Origin: an uncultured Lachnospiraceae bacterium
GTDB taxonomy: Bacteria > Bacillota > Clostridia > Lachnospirales > Lachnospiraceae
Assembly (NCBI GenBank): GCA_958428365.1
Contig: CAUAFT010000001.1
Span: forward strand, 62,001 to 126,000
Reading direction: 5' to 3'
Length of the DNA: 64,000 nt
The notes under the pieces were generated by a model. It ran no database searches. It saw nothing but the letters and a program-made list of their open reading frames with translations, and had not been told where the DNA came from. Within the stretch, counting starts at the first letter, position 1. The number at the start of each line of letters is the position of its first letter. Both the position numbers and the translations under genes were made by a program. Shown here one piece after another: positions 62,394-64,000 of the stretch.

Positions 62394-63547
62394 GTTATCA
62401 ATTCCTCCGCTCCTTCTGTCTCCCCCAGATACCCGAATTTTTCAGAAAATAAGATGACGCTGCATTTCATATTTCCTCCTGCCCGGCGGGCAATATATTC
62501 CTGGATTTTCACACAGATGCTCTTCATGACGGCTTCCCGCAGTCCCCAGGTCTCCAGGTGATCCAGGATCTCATCCGTATTGATACAGCCCATGATCTGC
62601 TCTGCCATCCCCCGGTCGCCTCCGCTTAATACCGTATGCAGAGCAAAGATCTCACAGCGGGCGTCCGCCACTTTAGAATGGGTGTTCATGATTCCCGCCG
62701 CCAGCTTTACCAGCTTCCCGATATTTCCCACCAATAGGACCTGTTTCATCCCATAGGCGGCTGCCAGATCCAGGGTCTCGCCGATATAATTACTGCATTT
62801 GATACTCTTTTCCATATCCAGTCCCAGATATTTTTTCGCATATTCCTGCCCGTAATTGCCCGGCGTCACCAGAAGCCGCTCCTCCCCCAGCACCTGTAAC
62901 TGACGGATCTGAGTCTCTATGGTGTCCACGATTGCCTGCTCGCTCATGGGTTCTAAGATCCCGCTGGTTCCAAGAATGGAGATCCCTCCGGTGATTCCAA
63001 GTCTTGGGTTAAAGGTACGCTCCGCCAGCTCCTCCCCGGCAGGCACGCTGACTGTAATCAGAAGTTCTTCCCCGTACTCCGCCAGCTTACACACTTCCCC
63101 CGCCGCCTGGAAGATCATGGCTCTTGGCACGGTGTTGATGGCTGCCTGTCCGATCTTCTGTTCCAACCCTTTTTTAGTAACTCTCCCGACGCCGATCCCT
63201 CCGTCCAGATAAAGATTCGGATACCGCTCATCGGAGAACGCCTCCTTCGCAACCTCGCGACCCGGTTCTGTTTTTTCCAGACTCACAAAGATCTCAGCAT
63301 GGTTCGTGACGTCCGGGTCGTCCCCACTGTCCTTTTGTACCATGTATTCCGCCCTTTGTTCCGAACTCTGTACGCAGGATACCGCCACTTCCACGGTGAT
63401 CCCCTTAGGCGTATGGATCCTTACCGTTTTTTCATCGATTCCAAACAAAAGTCTCATTGCCGCCGCTTTTGCGGCTGCGGCGGCACAGGTTCCCGTGGTA
63501 ATCCCGCATCGCAGCTGCTTTTGATTTTTTGTGATATACTCTCTCAT
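62378..63547 (-). CDS. cbiD: Cobalt-precorrin-5B C1-methyltransferase (CbiD)
   Basis: SAM-dependent C1 methylation, 389 residues, specific to the anaerobic pathway. The N-terminal motif LRCGITTGTCAAAAAKAAAM, DSGDDPDVTNHAEIFVSLEK, VGRVTKKGL and the central GISILGTSGILEPMSEQAIV are diagnostic. ATG at 63547 overlaps the cbiL stop by four bases. Confidence 0.96.
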   Translation of the reverse strand: MREYITKNQKQLRCGITTGTCAAAAAKAAAMRLLFGIDEKTVRIHTPKGITVEVAVSCVQSSEQRAEYMVQKDSGDDPDVTNHAEIFVSLEKTEPGREVAKEAFSDERYPNLYLDGGIGVGRVTKKGLEQKIGQAAINTVPRAMIFQAAGEVCKLAEYGEELLITVSVPAGEELAERTFNPRLGITGGISILGTSGILEPMSEQAIVDTIETQIRQLQVLGEERLLVTPGNYGQEYAKKYLGLDMEKSIKCSNYIGETLDLAAAYGMKQVLLVGNIGKLVKLAAGIMNTHSKVADARCEIFALHTVLSGGDRGMAEQIMGCINTDEILDHLETWGLREAVMKSICVKIQEYIARRAGGNMKCSVILFSEKFGYLGETEGAEELITWFIS

Positions 63548-64000
63548 TCTTCCATTTCTTTCACAATAATGGTTGTGAAATATCCGGCATTTTCATCCAG
63601 ATCTCCTATCTTCCGGCAAACTCTCTGATCCTCCATGCCGCAGTTCACCACCGCATGGGATCTCGCCCTGCCGGAGGTCTCCAGCTCTTGCAGCTTTTCC
63701 TTCACCGCTTTTACTTTTCCGCCGGATTTCATGAGGACCCTTGTACCGGAAAAACCTTCCATCTCCTCTCCCAGATCATATCCGGGAAGGATATGAAGCT
63801 GCTCTGTGCCCAGGGCAAGAGGAATGCCAAGTTCCGCCGCCACGGCGCAAAAAGAGGGAACCCCGCTGACCAGTTCCGCCTCATACCCGGCTCTTTGTAC
63901 CTTCTCGTGGAGCCTCATATAAGTACCATAAACCACCGGATCACCCAGATTCAAAAAGGCGATCTGCTTTCCGTTCTCCAACTGTTCCATCAATTTCCTG
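63544..64000 (-). CDS. cbiL: Precorrin-2 / cobalt-factor II C20-methyltransferase (5' part outside window)
   Basis: The C-terminal about 150 residues of a SAM methyltransferase of the cobalamin family. The segment FLNLGDPVVYGTYMRLHEKV and VSGVPSFCAVAAELGIPLAL match CbiL/CobI. The frame continues open to the right edge, so the ATG near 63993 is internal and the true start lies beyond the window. It heads the visible cob operon and overlaps cbiD by four bases. Confidence 0.92.
   Translation of the reverse strand, partial: RKLMEQLENGKQIAFLNLGDPVVYGTYMRLHEKVQRAGYEAELVSGVPSFCAVAAELGIPLALGTEQLHILPGYDLGEEMEGFSGTRVLMKSGGKVKAVKEKLQELETSGRARSHAVVNCGMEDQRVCRKIGDLDENAGYFTTIIVKEMEE

Overview
The window reads as chromosome of an anaerobic, spore-forming, flagellated Firmicute, most likely a Lachnospiraceae-type Clostridium. 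Evidence: a Gram-positive fla operon placed directly behind dprA-topA-codY, the sporulation genes sigK (without a pro-sequence) and spoIVA, AGGAGG-type ribosome binding sites before most genes, frequent GTG/TTG starts, and an anaerobic (CbiD/CbiG-type) cobalamin pathway. No rRNA, tRNA, CRISPR array, prophage or complete insertion sequence was seen. No gene-free stretch exceeds 300 bases; the longest gaps are described as features.

Layout. 1-13491 (all minus): flgB-flgC-fliE-fliF-fliG-fliH-fliI-fliJ-motE-like-fliK-flgD-TIGR02530-flgE, then a hairpin and a second promoter, then motA-motB running off the left edge. 13731-20058 (minus): sigK, comM/yifB, dprA, topA and codY, closed by a terminator before flgB. 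20298-24156: housekeeping genes (RluA-type pseudouridine synthase, PopT-type DUF368 transporter, ybaK, a zinc alcohol dehydrogenase). 24157-30633 (minus): purine nucleoside phosphorylase, an amidohydrolase/deaminase, an MBL-fold hydrolase, RNase HI, a 51-residue membrane protein and alaS. 30790-38355: a YczE-type membrane protein, aldo/keto reductase and flavodoxin divergent from a LysR regulator, uracil permease, a lipoprotein phosphoesterase, a secreted CAP protein and a PAP2 phosphatase. 38373-46522 (minus): an Mrp ATPase, spoIVA, and a sugar ABC uptake operon (binding protein, two permeases, LacI regulator, MalQ). 46772-48034 (plus): a CLC anion transporter with a non-canonical filter. 48293-64000 (minus): sixteen tightly overlapping cobalamin genes, entering from the right edge with cbiL and ending with cbiC.

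How it works together. The fla block encodes rod, MS ring, switch, export ATPase complex, hook and stator in near-assembly order, next to the nutrient regulator CodY. The cob block covers corrin ring methylation and contraction (CbiL, H, F, G, D, J, E, T, C), amidation (CbiA, CbiP), adenosylation (CobO) and lower-loop assembly (CobD, CbiB, CobU, CobS, CobT, CobC); a cobaltochelatase and uroporphyrinogen methyltransferase are not in the window.

Most unusual items: (1) the spoIVA leader, where an upstream arm can pair with the Shine-Dalgarno sequence while a sigma-E-like promoter lies so that its own transcript would omit that arm; (2) a 260-bp element with 80-bp inverted arms between the CLC gene and the end of the cob operon; (3) two diverged copies of a promoter-embedded palindromic element; (4) FlgD carrying a C-terminal helical segment of the type seen in cell-surface proteins; (5) a 109-residue shortened CobU paralogue beside full-length CobU, plus CbiA-CobT and CbiJ-CbiE-CbiT fusions.
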